Positions 55,644 through 63,821 of a DNA stretch of 64,000 bases are shown piece by piece. The notes below the pieces were generated by a model. That model ran no database searches. It was not told where the DNA came from and was given only the letters and a program-made list of their open reading frames with translations. Source of the DNA: an uncultured Propionibacteriaceae bacterium (GTDB lineage: Bacteria > Actinomycetota > Actinomycetes > Propionibacteriales > Propionibacteriaceae); contig CAMDZW010000006.1 of NCBI GenBank assembly GCA_945911015.1, forward strand, positions 1 through 64,000. Reading direction: 5' to 3'. Made by a program: the position numbers and the translations under genes. Numbering within the stretch: position 1 is the stretch's first letter; every line of letters starts with the position of its first letter.

Positions 55644-57316
55644 TGATCCTCCTTGACGCCTATGCCGCGCGCAGTTGCGCGGTGAAGACCCACCACAGCT
55701 TCGATCCCGGTGTCGAGCTCGTGCCCGGTGAGATCGATGAGTCCCTGCAGGAGCTCTTCGACCTGGGCGAACAGTTCGAGGCCGAGATGGCTTCCCGCAT
55801 CCTGACTGAGCTCCCGGCGACGGTGGACCTGCGCGGTCTGTCAACCGCCGACGCCCTGGCACGGCTGGAGGTTGCGGTGGCCGCCGGGGCACCGGCGATC
55901 CTGGGCGCCGCACTGCCGGTCGATGCGGCCGGGCACCGGGTCGGCCGAGTCGATCTGTTGGTCCGCGGCCCGGATCGTCGCGACGGAAGCCCCAGCTACT
56001 GCCCGGTCGAGATGAAGCGACATCGCGTCCTGGAGCGCCGGAGCGCGGTGATGGCGGCACCGCCGGTCTGGCTGGCTCGGCTGGCGACACCGATCGATGC
56101 CGAGCAGGTGCCCGAGCGCCGATTCCGGTACGGCAGTCGTGAGGCGGACCTGGTGCAACTGGCGCACTACTGGCGGATGGTCGAGGCGGCCGACCTGGCC
56201 CCGCAGGCCCGTCCGTGGGTCGGGGTGATCGGCAACGACCCCCTGCCGGAGCCGGTGATCGCCTGGGTCCGTCTGGACCAACCGGTGAGCCGCACCTTTT
56301 CCCGTACGACCGAGGAGGGCTGGACCAAACGGACCATCCTGGAGCGGTACGACCACGAGTTCGCCTTCCGTCTCGATGTGGCTCGAGTTGCGGCTGAGCA
56401 GGGACAACCGGGTGCCCGAGAGCCACTGGTGACGCCGATCCGGGTGGATGAGTGCCGCAGCTGTCCGTGGTGGGAGCTGTGCCGCACCGAGATGGGCGCC
56501 GACGACATCAGCGTCAAGCTCGACAAGGGGCCGTTGGACGTCCGCGAGATCAGCGTGCTGCGCCGATTGGGGGTCCGCACGGTGGCCGATCTCGCCGCAC
56601 AGGACCTCGACGCACTGCTGACCTCCTATCTGGGCGAGGTGCGCCACCGCGACAATGCCGAGGCCCGGATCCGCAACGCCCACCGGCGTTCGGTGATGAT
56701 GCGCAACGGTGAGGTGCTGGACCGGATCACGACAGGCCCGATCACCTTCCCGACCGCCGAGATCGAGATCGACTTCGACCTCGAGTCGTCCCAGGAGCAA
56801 CGGATCTATCTATGGGGCTTCCTGGTCAACGACGGCGACGGTTCTCGCTATGTTTCCTTTGCTGGTTGGGAAGATCTCGATGCCGAGACCGAGCTGGTGT
56901 TGGCCGAGGAGGCACTCGGCTGGCTGCGAGACCGGATCAACGAGGGTGCGACCGTGCACCACTACTCGGGCTACGAAATCGCCCAACTTGAGCGTCTGGC
57001 CAGTGCCGGGTCCGGGTTGGCCACGTGGATGCTCAGCGAGGCCCGGGGCCGATTCATCGACCTGTACGGGGTCGTGAAGCAACACTGGTTCGGGGTCAAC
57101 GGTCTCGGCCTGAAGCAGGTGGCCGTCCACGGTGGCGGATTCAAGTGGCGCGACGACGACCCGAGCGGGCTGAGCTCCCAGTTCTGGTTCCACGATGCCG
57201 TCCATGCCCCCACCCGGACTGAGCGGGAAACCGCCCGACAACGCGTCCTCGACTACAACGAGGACGATGTGATCGCCACCCGTGAGGTGCGGCGTTGGCT
57301 GCGCGAGCAGACCTGA
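55643..57316 (+). CDS. RecB-like nuclease fused to a DnaQ/RNase H-like exonuclease (TM0106 family)
   Basis: 557 residues in two parts. The N-terminal part is a PD-(D/E)xK nuclease: Asp104 in RVDLLV and E123-x-K125 in PVEMK. Four Cys (Cys12, and 271, 274, 280 in ECRSCPWWELC) have the spacing of the Fe-S cluster of Cas4 and AddB nucleases. The C-terminal part looks like a DEDD exonuclease: IDFDLESS near 367, HHYSGYEIAQLERL and YNEDDVIATREV near the end. It overlaps menG by TGATG but is unlikely to be part of menaquinone metabolism. A DNA repair or processing role is inferred; the family is poorly characterised. Confidence 0.88.
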   Translation: MILLDAYAARSCAVKTHHSFDPGVELVPGEIDESLQELFDLGEQFEAEMASRILTELPATVDLRGLSTADALARLEVAVAAGAPAILGAALPVDAAGHRVGRVDLLVRGPDRRDGSPSYCPVEMKRHRVLERRSAVMAAPPVWLARLATPIDAEQVPERRFRYGSREADLVQLAHYWRMVEAADLAPQARPWVGVIGNDPLPEPVIAWVRLDQPVSRTFSRTTEEGWTKRTILERYDHEFAFRLDVARVAAEQGQPGAREPLVTPIRVDECRSCPWWELCRTEMGADDISVKLDKGPLDVREISVLRRLGVRTVADLAAQDLDALLTSYLGEVRHRDNAEARIRNAHRRSVMMRNGEVLDRITTGPITFPTAEIEIDFDLESSQEQRIYLWGFLVNDGDGSRYVSFAGWEDLDAETELVLAEEALGWLRDRINEGATVHHYSGYEIAQLERLASAGSGLATWMLSEARGRFIDLYGVVKQHWFGVNGLGLKQVAVHGGGFKWRDDDPSGLSSQFWFHDAVHAPTRTERETARQRVLDYNEDDVIATREVRRWLREQT

Positions 57317-57327
57317 GGATCCCTGTC

Positions 57328-57882
57328 ATGGTTGACACATCGTCGCCCCACCTGATCATCATCCGCGGCAACTCATCGTCGGGCAAGACCACCGTGGCCT
57401 CGCAGCTGCAACATCGGTTGGGTCGCGGTGTGGCCAACGTCGGCCAGGACCATCTCCGCCGGATCGTGCTGCGCGAACATGATGTCCCCGACGGCGACAA
57501 TATCGCGCTGATCGAGCAGACCGTGCGCCACTGTCTGGCCATCCCGTACCACGTGATCGTGGAGGGCATCCTCTACGAGCCCCACTACGGCGCGATGTTG
57601 CGGCGTCTCCTCCGCGACCACGACGGACCATGCCATGTGTTCCATCTGGACGTTCCGTTCGAGGAGACCGTTGAGCGGCACCGAATGAAGGAATTCAGCG
57701 CCGAGGTCTCGGTGGATCGGTTGCGCAGCTGGTATCACGAACGGGATCTACTCGGAGTCACCGGGGAGGTCGTGGTCGATGCCAGCAGGCCGACAGCGCA
57801 GGTCCTGGCTGAGCTGGTCGAGCGGATCGGCCCGGTCGATCCGACGCCCGCGGTCGAACGCGGTGGCGCCCGCTTCCTGTGA
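57328..57882 (+). CDS. P-loop kinase / AAA family ATPase (zeta-toxin-like fold)
   Basis: 184 residues. The P-loop IIIRGNSSSGKTTVASQLQ is at residues 9-26. HRMKEFS and DRLRSWYHERDLLG fit a lid and ATP-binding side of small phosphotransferases, and ILYEPHYGAMLRRLL resembles zeta-toxin/chloramphenicol-phosphotransferase-like kinases. Start at the ATG at 57328 with GAGGA upstream. A reading from 57295 overlaps the nuclease gene. No antitoxin gene is next to it, so a toxin role is not supported. The substrate is unknown. Confidence 0.78.
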   Translation: MVDTSSPHLIIIRGNSSSGKTTVASQLQHRLGRGVANVGQDHLRRIVLREHDVPDGDNIALIEQTVRHCLAIPYHVIVEGILYEPHYGAMLRRLLRDHDGPCHVFHLDVPFEETVERHRMKEFSAEVSVDRLRSWYHERDLLGVTGEVVVDASRPTAQVLAELVERIGPVDPTPAVERGGARFL

Positions 57883-57898
57883 CCAGTCTGGGCTGTGG

Positions 57899-59530
57899 TC
57901 AGCCGACCGCGACTGCCGCCAGCTGCTGCCATCGAGCAGTCTGGGCTGGGCGGTCGGTCCGGTCGGTCTGCACCTCAACCACGTCAACACCGTCAACCTC
58001 TGCCGCCAATGCCTCGGTGAGCTGCTCCGGGTCTTTGACCCGAACGTGCCGGGTGCCGGTCGAGGCGCACAGTGCGGCGAGATCGACGTGATGGGCCGTG
58101 CCGAAGAGCCGCTCAAAGGTCTCGGCGCGCTCGGGTTGGCCATGTTCCAGCGTGGCGAAGATCGAGCCGCCGTCATCGTTGGCCACCACGAAACGCAGAG
58201 CCGCCGGGCGTGGTTCGTCCGGGCCGATGACCAGTCCATTGCTGTCATGGAGGAAAGTCAGGTCGCCGCACAACGCGGTGGTCGGCCCGGCTGAGGCCAA
58301 GGCGATGCCGTACGCCGTGGAGACGAATCCGTCGATCCCGGCCAAGCCACGGTTGGCGTGGGCGCTGATCGGCCGCGGGAACGCGACGAGGTCAGCATCG
58401 CGGATCGGGCTGGACGCCCCGAGGACGAGCGTGCCTGTCGCACGGGTCAGCACCGATCGGGCGAGGTGGAGTGGCGCGATCCCGCCGGGCAACCTGGTCG
58501 GCTCCGCGCTGAGCGCGGTGTCGAGCCGCCGATCTGCCTGCTGCCAGGTGTCGAGGAATCCCGGATCTCCATCAGGCAAGGAAAAATCGGAGACAACCCG
58601 GGCAGCGTTGAGTCCGGGGTCAATCCACTCCGGTGACGGGTCGACGACAGTGAGGTCGATGTCGTCGCTGGCCAGCAGTCGTTGGATCGGTCGGGACAGG
58701 GTGGGGCGGCCCACCATCACCACCTGGGTGATCCCGTCAGCCAACATGGTGCCGAGGAGCAGCCGGTAGGTGCTGATCGCCGTCGCGCCGTGGCGGGCAT
58801 TGCTCGACGGTTCGGCGAGGAGGGGGACGCCGGCGCGGGCGGTCTGGTCGGCCAGTTCGTTGCCGCGATCCACAGGGAGGTCCCCGGCCACGACCACGGT
58901 CCCCGGTGATGCCGGGATCTGGGTGGCCACAGCGACGTCGACACGACCCGCCAGATCGACGACACGAGCGTCGAGGTCATCGACACCGTCGCCGGGCACC
59001 AGTGGGTCGACGAAAGCCGCCTCCAGGTGGACTGGTCCCGGGGTGGAACCTCGGACACCGGTCGCGGCCGCAATGGCCCGTGCCACCTGGAAGGACCAGG
59101 CCCGCGGGTGGTCCTCGGCTGCGGACAGCCGGGCCTCGGCCCGGACATGGGTGCCGAACAGCCCGAATTGGTCGGTGGTCTGGTTGGCTCCGGTGTGCAG
59201 CATCGTCGCGGGCCGATCTGCAGTGATCGCCAGCAACGGGAAGCGGGAGTGGTGGGCCTCCATGACTGCCGGCAGCAGGTTCCCGGCCGCCGTCCCCGAG
59301 GTGGTGACCACGCCGACCGGACGACCACTGGCCCGGGCCAGACCGAGACCGAGGAAGGCAGCAGACCGTTCATCGATGCGGACGTGGATCCTCAGCCGAT
59401 CCCTGACTTTCCAAGCAGCATAGGCAATCGGGGCACTGCGCGATCCGGGGGAGATCACCAGGTCGGTCATGCCGTGCCCGATCAACTGGTCCAGCAGGAC
59501 CGTCGCGAGCCGTTGGGACAGCGGGGTCAT
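57899..59530 (-). CDS. menD: 2-succinyl-5-enolpyruvyl-6-hydroxy-3-cyclohexene-1-carboxylate synthase
   Basis: 543 residues, thiamine-diphosphate enzyme joining isochorismate and 2-oxoglutarate. N-terminal ISPGSRSAPIAYA near residue 26, TSGTAAGNLLPAVMEA near 79, ITADRPATMLHTGANQTTDQ near 103 and a C-terminal ThDP/Mg site with CGDLTFLHDSNGL near 430. Start at the ATG at 59530, which overlaps the menC stop (ATGA). The pair diverges from menE-menA. Confidence 0.96.
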   Translation of the reverse strand: MTPLSQRLATVLLDQLIGHGMTDLVISPGSRSAPIAYAAWKVRDRLRIHVRIDERSAAFLGLGLARASGRPVGVVTTSGTAAGNLLPAVMEAHHSRFPLLAITADRPATMLHTGANQTTDQFGLFGTHVRAEARLSAAEDHPRAWSFQVARAIAAATGVRGSTPGPVHLEAAFVDPLVPGDGVDDLDARVVDLAGRVDVAVATQIPASPGTVVVAGDLPVDRGNELADQTARAGVPLLAEPSSNARHGATAISTYRLLLGTMLADGITQVVMVGRPTLSRPIQRLLASDDIDLTVVDPSPEWIDPGLNAARVVSDFSLPDGDPGFLDTWQQADRRLDTALSAEPTRLPGGIAPLHLARSVLTRATGTLVLGASSPIRDADLVAFPRPISAHANRGLAGIDGFVSTAYGIALASAGPTTALCGDLTFLHDSNGLVIGPDEPRPAALRFVVANDDGGSIFATLEHGQPERAETFERLFGTAHHVDLAALCASTGTRHVRVKDPEQLTEALAAEVDGVDVVEVQTDRTDRPAQTARWQQLAAVAVG

Positions 59531-60504
59531 GCCGCACCCCCACGGGAGCGGGTTTCGACAAGTCGGTCCCGCCAGAATGCGATCCGTTCCGGTGGCGCCT
59601 GGTGCTGGGCCAACAGCTGTGGATCCGGCCCGATCCGGCCGACCGGCAGTGATCCGCTCGTTGCCATCAATGGCTCGCTGACGATGTCGGCCGACAGCAG
59701 CGCAGCGGTGTTGAGCCCACAGGCATAGGGCAGGTCCGGCAGAGCCGCGGCACAGGCAACCCCAGCGGCCAATCCGACCGAGGTCTCCAGCGCCGATGAG
59801 ATGACCACCGGCATCGGGAGCCGTTCGGCCAGGTCGAGGCAGGCCCGGATCCCACCCAGCGGTTGGACCTTGAGCACGGCGACATCGGCGGCTTCAAGCT
59901 CGACGACCCGCCACGGATCATCGCTGCGCCGGATCGACTCATCGGCAGCGATGGCGATATCGATCCCGGCTCGGGCAAGCGTCATCCGGACCGTGGCAAG
60001 GTCGGCGACGTCCATGCAGGGTTGCTCGACATATTCCAGATCGTAGGACGCAAGAACCTTCAGCCGACGTTCTGCCTCGTCGACAACCCAGGCACCATTG
60101 GCATCCACTCGGATCTTCCCCGCCGGGCCGAGCGCATCCCGTACGGCTTCGATCCGGGCCAGGTCGTCGGCCTCGGACTGTCCTGGTTCGGCGATCTTGA
60201 TCTTTGCGGTGATGCAGCCACTGGTGGCGGCGATGCGGTGCGCAGCTTCGGGATCGACCGCGGGGACGGTGCAGTTGACCGGCACCCGATCCCGTACCGG
60301 AGTCGGTGGTTCGGTCGTGGCCCATTCGACGGCCGCCCGCCACCACGGCACGATCTCGTCGCCGTGGTAGTCGAGGAACGGACCCCACTCGCCCCACCCG
60401 GCCGGGCCGCGGGCGAGCAGCACCTCGCGGTGGGTGATGCCGCGGAACCGGGTCCGCATCGGCAACGACACCACCGTGATTTCATCGGGTACCCAGTCGG
60501 CCAC
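59527..60504 (-). CDS. menC: o-Succinylbenzoate synthase
   Basis: 325 residues, enolase superfamily. Catalytic Lys in TAKIKIAEPG near 100, metal ligands in RVDANGAW near 137 (Asp), and the AADESIRR region near 187. Dehydrates SHCHC to o-succinylbenzoate after MenD. GTG start at 60504 with TAGGGT 6 nt upstream and no clear Shine-Dalgarno, so a leaderless transcript is likely. Coupled to menD. Confidence 0.94.
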   Translation of the reverse strand: MADWVPDEITVVSLPMRTRFRGITHREVLLARGPAGWGEWGPFLDYHGDEIVPWWRAAVEWATTEPPTPVRDRVPVNCTVPAVDPEAAHRIAATSGCITAKIKIAEPGQSEADDLARIEAVRDALGPAGKIRVDANGAWVVDEAERRLKVLASYDLEYVEQPCMDVADLATVRMTLARAGIDIAIAADESIRRSDDPWRVVELEAADVAVLKVQPLGGIRACLDLAERLPMPVVISSALETSVGLAAGVACAAALPDLPYACGLNTAALLSADIVSEPLMATSGSLPVGRIGPDPQLLAQHQAPPERIAFWRDRLVETRSRGGAA

Positions 60505-60510
60505 TGCCCC

Positions 60511-60516
60511 ACCCTA
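60511..60516 (-). promoter_or_regulatory. -10 of putative leaderless promoter, menC-menD
   Basis: TAGGGT on the minus strand, 6 nt before the GTG at 60504. The divergent menE -10-like hexamer is 30 bp away. Confidence 0.55.
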
Positions 60517-60545
60517 TCGGGCGGGCCGGGCGCGGCCGGGCGTGA

Positions 60546-60551
60546 GACACT
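60546..60551 (+). promoter_or_regulatory. -10-like element, menE-menA
   Basis: GACACT, 6 nt before the GTG at 60558. It deviates from TANNNT at the first base. Confidence 0.4.
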
Positions 60552-60557
60552 GCCGGG

Positions 60558-61667
60558 GTGTCCCGGATCCGACCCGTCCCGCCTGCGGGGATCGCTGCAG
60601 CGCTGGCGACAGCTCTCGACGGCGGGCCTCCCCTGGCACCGTTGAGTGGCGGCGACAACCGGCTGGTCCTGGACATGCTCGCACCGGATGAGCCGGCTGA
60701 GGTCGATGACCTTGCGGTCGTCGTGGCGACGTCGGGATCGACCGGCGCCCCCAAGGGGGTGCTGCTGACCAGGGCCGCAGTCACCGCGGCGGTGGCCGCA
60801 ACCCATGACTGGCTCGGCGGCGCAGGAGACTGGACCCTTGCCGTACCGGAGCACTACGTCGCTGGGCTGATGGTCACCGCGCGGACTCTAGTCGCTGGGA
60901 CCAGGCTGCACCGCTGCAGCACTGATCTCTCGGATCTTCCGACACTGGCCTCGGATCGGCCGCAGTTCCTGTCGTTGGTGCCCACCCAACTGGTGCGTGC
61001 CCTGACCGAGCCCGCCACGGTCGAGCAGCTGGGCGGCTATGACGCCATCCTGCTCGGTGGTGCTCCCGCACCGCCTGCTCTGCTGGACCGGGCCCGCGAG
61101 GCTGGGCTCAGGATCGTCACCACCTACGGGATGTCGGAGACTTGCGGCGGATGTGTCTATGACGGCCAGCCGCTGCCGGGGGTGGAAATCCGCCCGGGTG
61201 CCCCGGTCTCGCTGCGGGGGCCGATGCTGTTCTCCGGATATCGGGGTCGGCCAGACCTGGCGGACGAGGCTCTCCGGGACGGCTGGCTGGTCACTCGCGA
61301 TCGGGGCCGAATCGTCGACGAGCGACTGGTCATCGAGGGCCGGATCGACGATGTGGTGATCAGCGGCGGGGTGAACGTCGACCTCGCCGAGGTGGAGGCG
61401 GTGGTCGCCTCAGTTGCTGCCACGACCCATGGCCGTCCGGTCGAGGTGGCCGTGGTGGGGGTGCCGGATGCCGAGTGGGGGGTGCGAGTCGTCGCCGTGA
61501 CAGAAGCACCTCTGTCCCGTACGGATCTGTCGCCTCGGTTGTCCGGGGCTCAGTTGCCTCGGCAGGTGGTGCACCTGAGTCGTCTGCCGCGCACCTCGAG
61601 TGGCAAGATCGACCGGCAGCAGCTGATCCGCTCGCTGCAGGAGACGAATCTGTTGGGGGATGCATGA
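60558..61667 (+). CDS. menE: o-Succinylbenzoate-CoA ligase
   Basis: 369 residues, AMP-forming acyl-CoA synthetase. Short, as is usual for actinobacterial MenE, which lacks much of the N-terminal region. The ATP-binding loop TSGSTGAPKGVLL is near residue 60, the TTYGMSETCGG motif near 195, and the ends RIDDVVISGGVNV and PRTSSGKIDR (catalytic Lys) near 275 and 350. Forms the CoA thioester used by MenB, which is not in this window. The stop overlaps the menA ATG (ATGA). Confidence 0.95.
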   Translation: MSRIRPVPPAGIAAALATALDGGPPLAPLSGGDNRLVLDMLAPDEPAEVDDLAVVVATSGSTGAPKGVLLTRAAVTAAVAATHDWLGGAGDWTLAVPEHYVAGLMVTARTLVAGTRLHRCSTDLSDLPTLASDRPQFLSLVPTQLVRALTEPATVEQLGGYDAILLGGAPAPPALLDRAREAGLRIVTTYGMSETCGGCVYDGQPLPGVEIRPGAPVSLRGPMLFSGYRGRPDLADEALRDGWLVTRDRGRIVDERLVIEGRIDDVVISGGVNVDLAEVEAVVASVAATTHGRPVEVAVVGVPDAEWGVRVVAVTEAPLSRTDLSPRLSGAQLPRQVVHLSRLPRTSSGKIDRQQLIRSLQETNLLGDA

Positions 61668-62539
61668 CGACGGTGGCCGAATGGGTCGAGGGTGCTCGAC
61701 CGCGGACGCTGCCCGCTGCGTTCTCCCCGGTAATCGCCGGGACCGGGATTGCCGCAGCCACCGGCGGGATCGCCTGGCTCCCCGCCGTGCTGGCCCTGGT
61801 GGTCAGCGTCGCACTGCAGATCGGGGTCAACTACGCCAATGACTACTCTGACGGGATCCGTGGCACCGACGCTGACCGGGTCGGCCCCATGCGCTTGGTC
61901 GGGTCCGGCGCGGCACCGGCTGCAGCGGTCAAGCGAGCCGCTTTCGGTTGCTTCGGCATCGCCGCTGCGGCCGGACTGGCGATCGTCGTCATCACCCAGT
62001 TGTGGTGGCTTTTGGCGGTGGGCGTGGCGTGCATCCTGGCGGCCTGGTTCTACACCGGAGGCAAGAGACCGTACGGATATCACGGGCTCGGCGAGGTGTT
62101 CGTCTTCGTTTTCTTCGGCCTGGTCGCGGTCTGCGGCACGACACTGGTCCAGACCGGTGCCGTTGGCTGGGCCGCGCTGGCTGCAGCGGTCACTGTCGGC
62201 GGCCTGGCCTGCGCAATCCTGGTGGCCAACAATCTGCGTGACCTCGCCGGTGACCGGGAGTCGGGCAAGCACACGCTCGCGACCCGGCTGGGAGACCGCG
62301 GCACCCGTACCTTCTTCGTGGGGTTGGTGTTGCTGGCCGCCGCCGGCGTCGTAGCCGCTGGGCTGCTGGTGTCGTGGTGGTGCCTGATCGGGCTGGCCTT
62401 CCTGGTGGTGCTGGTCCCAGCACTACGGATCGTCCTGGCTGGCGGGGTTGGTCGGGACCTGATCACGGTCCTCAAAGTGACCGGTGTTGCCGAACTGGTG
62501 GCTGCGATCGGACTCGCTACAGGCTGTCTTATCGCCTGA
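61664..62539 (+). CDS. menA: 1,4-Dihydroxy-2-naphthoate polyprenyltransferase
   Basis: 291 residues with about eight or nine membrane spans, UbiA superfamily. The Mg/diphosphate Asp motif NYANDYSDGIRGTD near residue 52 and the second Asp region NNLRDLAGDRESGKHTLA near 190 are present. It joins the polyprenyl tail to the naphthoate ring in the membrane. ATG at 61664 overlaps the menE stop by 4 nt. Confidence 0.95.
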   Translation: MTTVAEWVEGARPRTLPAAFSPVIAGTGIAAATGGIAWLPAVLALVVSVALQIGVNYANDYSDGIRGTDADRVGPMRLVGSGAAPAAAVKRAAFGCFGIAAAAGLAIVVITQLWWLLAVGVACILAAWFYTGGKRPYGYHGLGEVFVFVFFGLVAVCGTTLVQTGAVGWAALAAAVTVGGLACAILVANNLRDLAGDRESGKHTLATRLGDRGTRTFFVGLVLLAAAGVVAAGLLVSWWCLIGLAFLVVLVPALRIVLAGGVGRDLITVLKVTGVAELVAAIGLATGCLIA

Positions 62540-62560
62540 TCCGGCTCGGAACGAACCGAC

Positions 62561-62566
62561 TAGACT
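62561..62566 (+). promoter_or_regulatory. -10 of putative leaderless promoter, PLDc_N gene
   Basis: TAGACT, 6 nt before the ATG at 62573. Confidence 0.6.
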
Positions 62567-62572
62567 GGACAG

Positions 62573-62821
62573 ATGCTCCGCTATCTTCCGCTGATCATCG
62601 TCGGGCTGTTGATGATCTACTGCGTGGTCGAGGTCGCCCAGGCGCCCCCGCGCGCGATCCGCGCCATGCCGAAGTGGATGTGGGCCGTGGCGGTCATCTG
62701 CGCCCCGTTGATCGGGTCAGTCTGCTGGCTGATCTGGGGGCGCCCTACCCAGGAGAGCCTCAACCCGCCCTCCCGGCCCGAGGCGCCCGACGACGATCCG
62801 GACTTCCTGCGTCGCCTCTGA
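62573..62821 (+). CDS. Small membrane protein with PLDc_N-type domain
   Basis: 82 residues. Two membrane helices (about 4-22 and 37-56), with AIRAMPKWMWAVAVICAPLIG and the end of the domain at WLIWGRPTQ. This small domain is found at the N-terminus of phospholipase D-type membrane proteins, but here no catalytic part follows. The tail is acidic and Pro-rich. Role unknown. Separated from menA by 33 nt. Confidence 0.75.
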   Translation: MLRYLPLIIVGLLMIYCVVEVAQAPPRAIRAMPKWMWAVAVICAPLIGSVCWLIWGRPTQESLNPPSRPEAPDDDPDFLRRL

Positions 62822-62827
62822 TTGGCC

Positions 62828-63768
62828 TCACCACCGGGCCATGACTGCGTACGGTCGATGGTGCAGGTGGCCGGGCGCCATCTTCCAACCAGTGAGCGCC
62901 GCGACGGCTTGGATCTGGGCGCAGCTGCGGACCAGGCCGCGATCTGCTCCGGTGGTCCCGCAGATTTGGTCCACGCGTCGACGCAGTGCGCGGTCCGGAC
63001 CGCCAGTTGCTGCCGCGTCGTCCCAACGGTTGCGCAGCAGGGGCACCGGTTCCCACTCGATGATCCCGTTCAGCGCACCGGGATCGATCCCCACCCAGGC
63101 CGGATCGTCCGTGGCGAGGGTGTGCAACACGTTGAGGAAGTGGCAATCAGCATGCAGGGTGCGCCGCCGGCCTGGATCAGCCGCGACTACCCGCAGCTCG
63201 GCGAGTCGGCCACGGGCTCGGTCGACCAGTGCCTGATCCAGAGATCCGTTGTCCTGCAGGGATCCCTCCATTTCGTTCAGCACATCGACCAGATCACGCA
63301 AGCCGTCAGAAGGTGGCACTGGTGCAAGTCCGGCGAGCAACTCGGCAATCACAGTCACAGCCTCGTCAGCATCGGCATGATCCTCCAACGACTGTTGAGG
63401 ATCGAGTCGGGGCAACACGATCGCGCGGTCGTCGACGTCGACCGCCACAGCGGTGATCATCCGGACCGGGACCCCGGCGACCGTGCGACCCCACTCAGCA
63501 CTGCGAGCGAATGCTGCCAAGGCTCGCGGCTCCCCTCGGTCCAACTGACCGGCGGCGACACCTTCAACACCGCCGCAGAACCGTCACGGAGCCGCACCGG
63601 CCAGACGATCCCGGTCCACCCCCGCATCGCCACTCCATCCGGGCGGAGCTGCCACCGCTGTGCCCAGCGGGCCGCAGTCATCGAAAGCTGCGGATACCAC
63701 TGGTCGACCCCAGGCCACTGCCGCACATGGTCGTGAAAGCTGGCCGGAACCGGCCATGGCCCAGTCAT
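62828..63768 (-). pseudogene. Aminoglycoside/hydroxyurea phosphotransferase-like gene, frameshifted
   Basis: The two reading frames together give about 312 residues of an APH(6)-like kinase. The first part (TGPWPVPASFHDHVRQW, then AVLKVSPPVSWTEG) continues, after a -1 shift near 63532-63535, with EPRALAAF, then the catalytic HADCHFLNVL and WVGIDPGALNG. The break is in a run of four G on the coding strand. One more G restores W-T-E-G-E-P-R-A-L, which is the expected family reading. Start at the ATG at 63768. A sequencing or assembly error is as likely as a true pseudogene. If intact it would be a small-molecule kinase and need not be a resistance gene. Confidence 0.75.
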
Positions 63769-63821
63769 GACAGCAGCCTTGCCCAGCGCCACCTCCAGAT
63801 CAACGGCTTTTCCTCTTGCGG

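Noticed and set aside
57328..57882. P-loop kinase as a zeta toxin of a toxin-antitoxin pair
   Set aside because: There is no small antitoxin gene next to it. The fold is shared by many harmless kinases.
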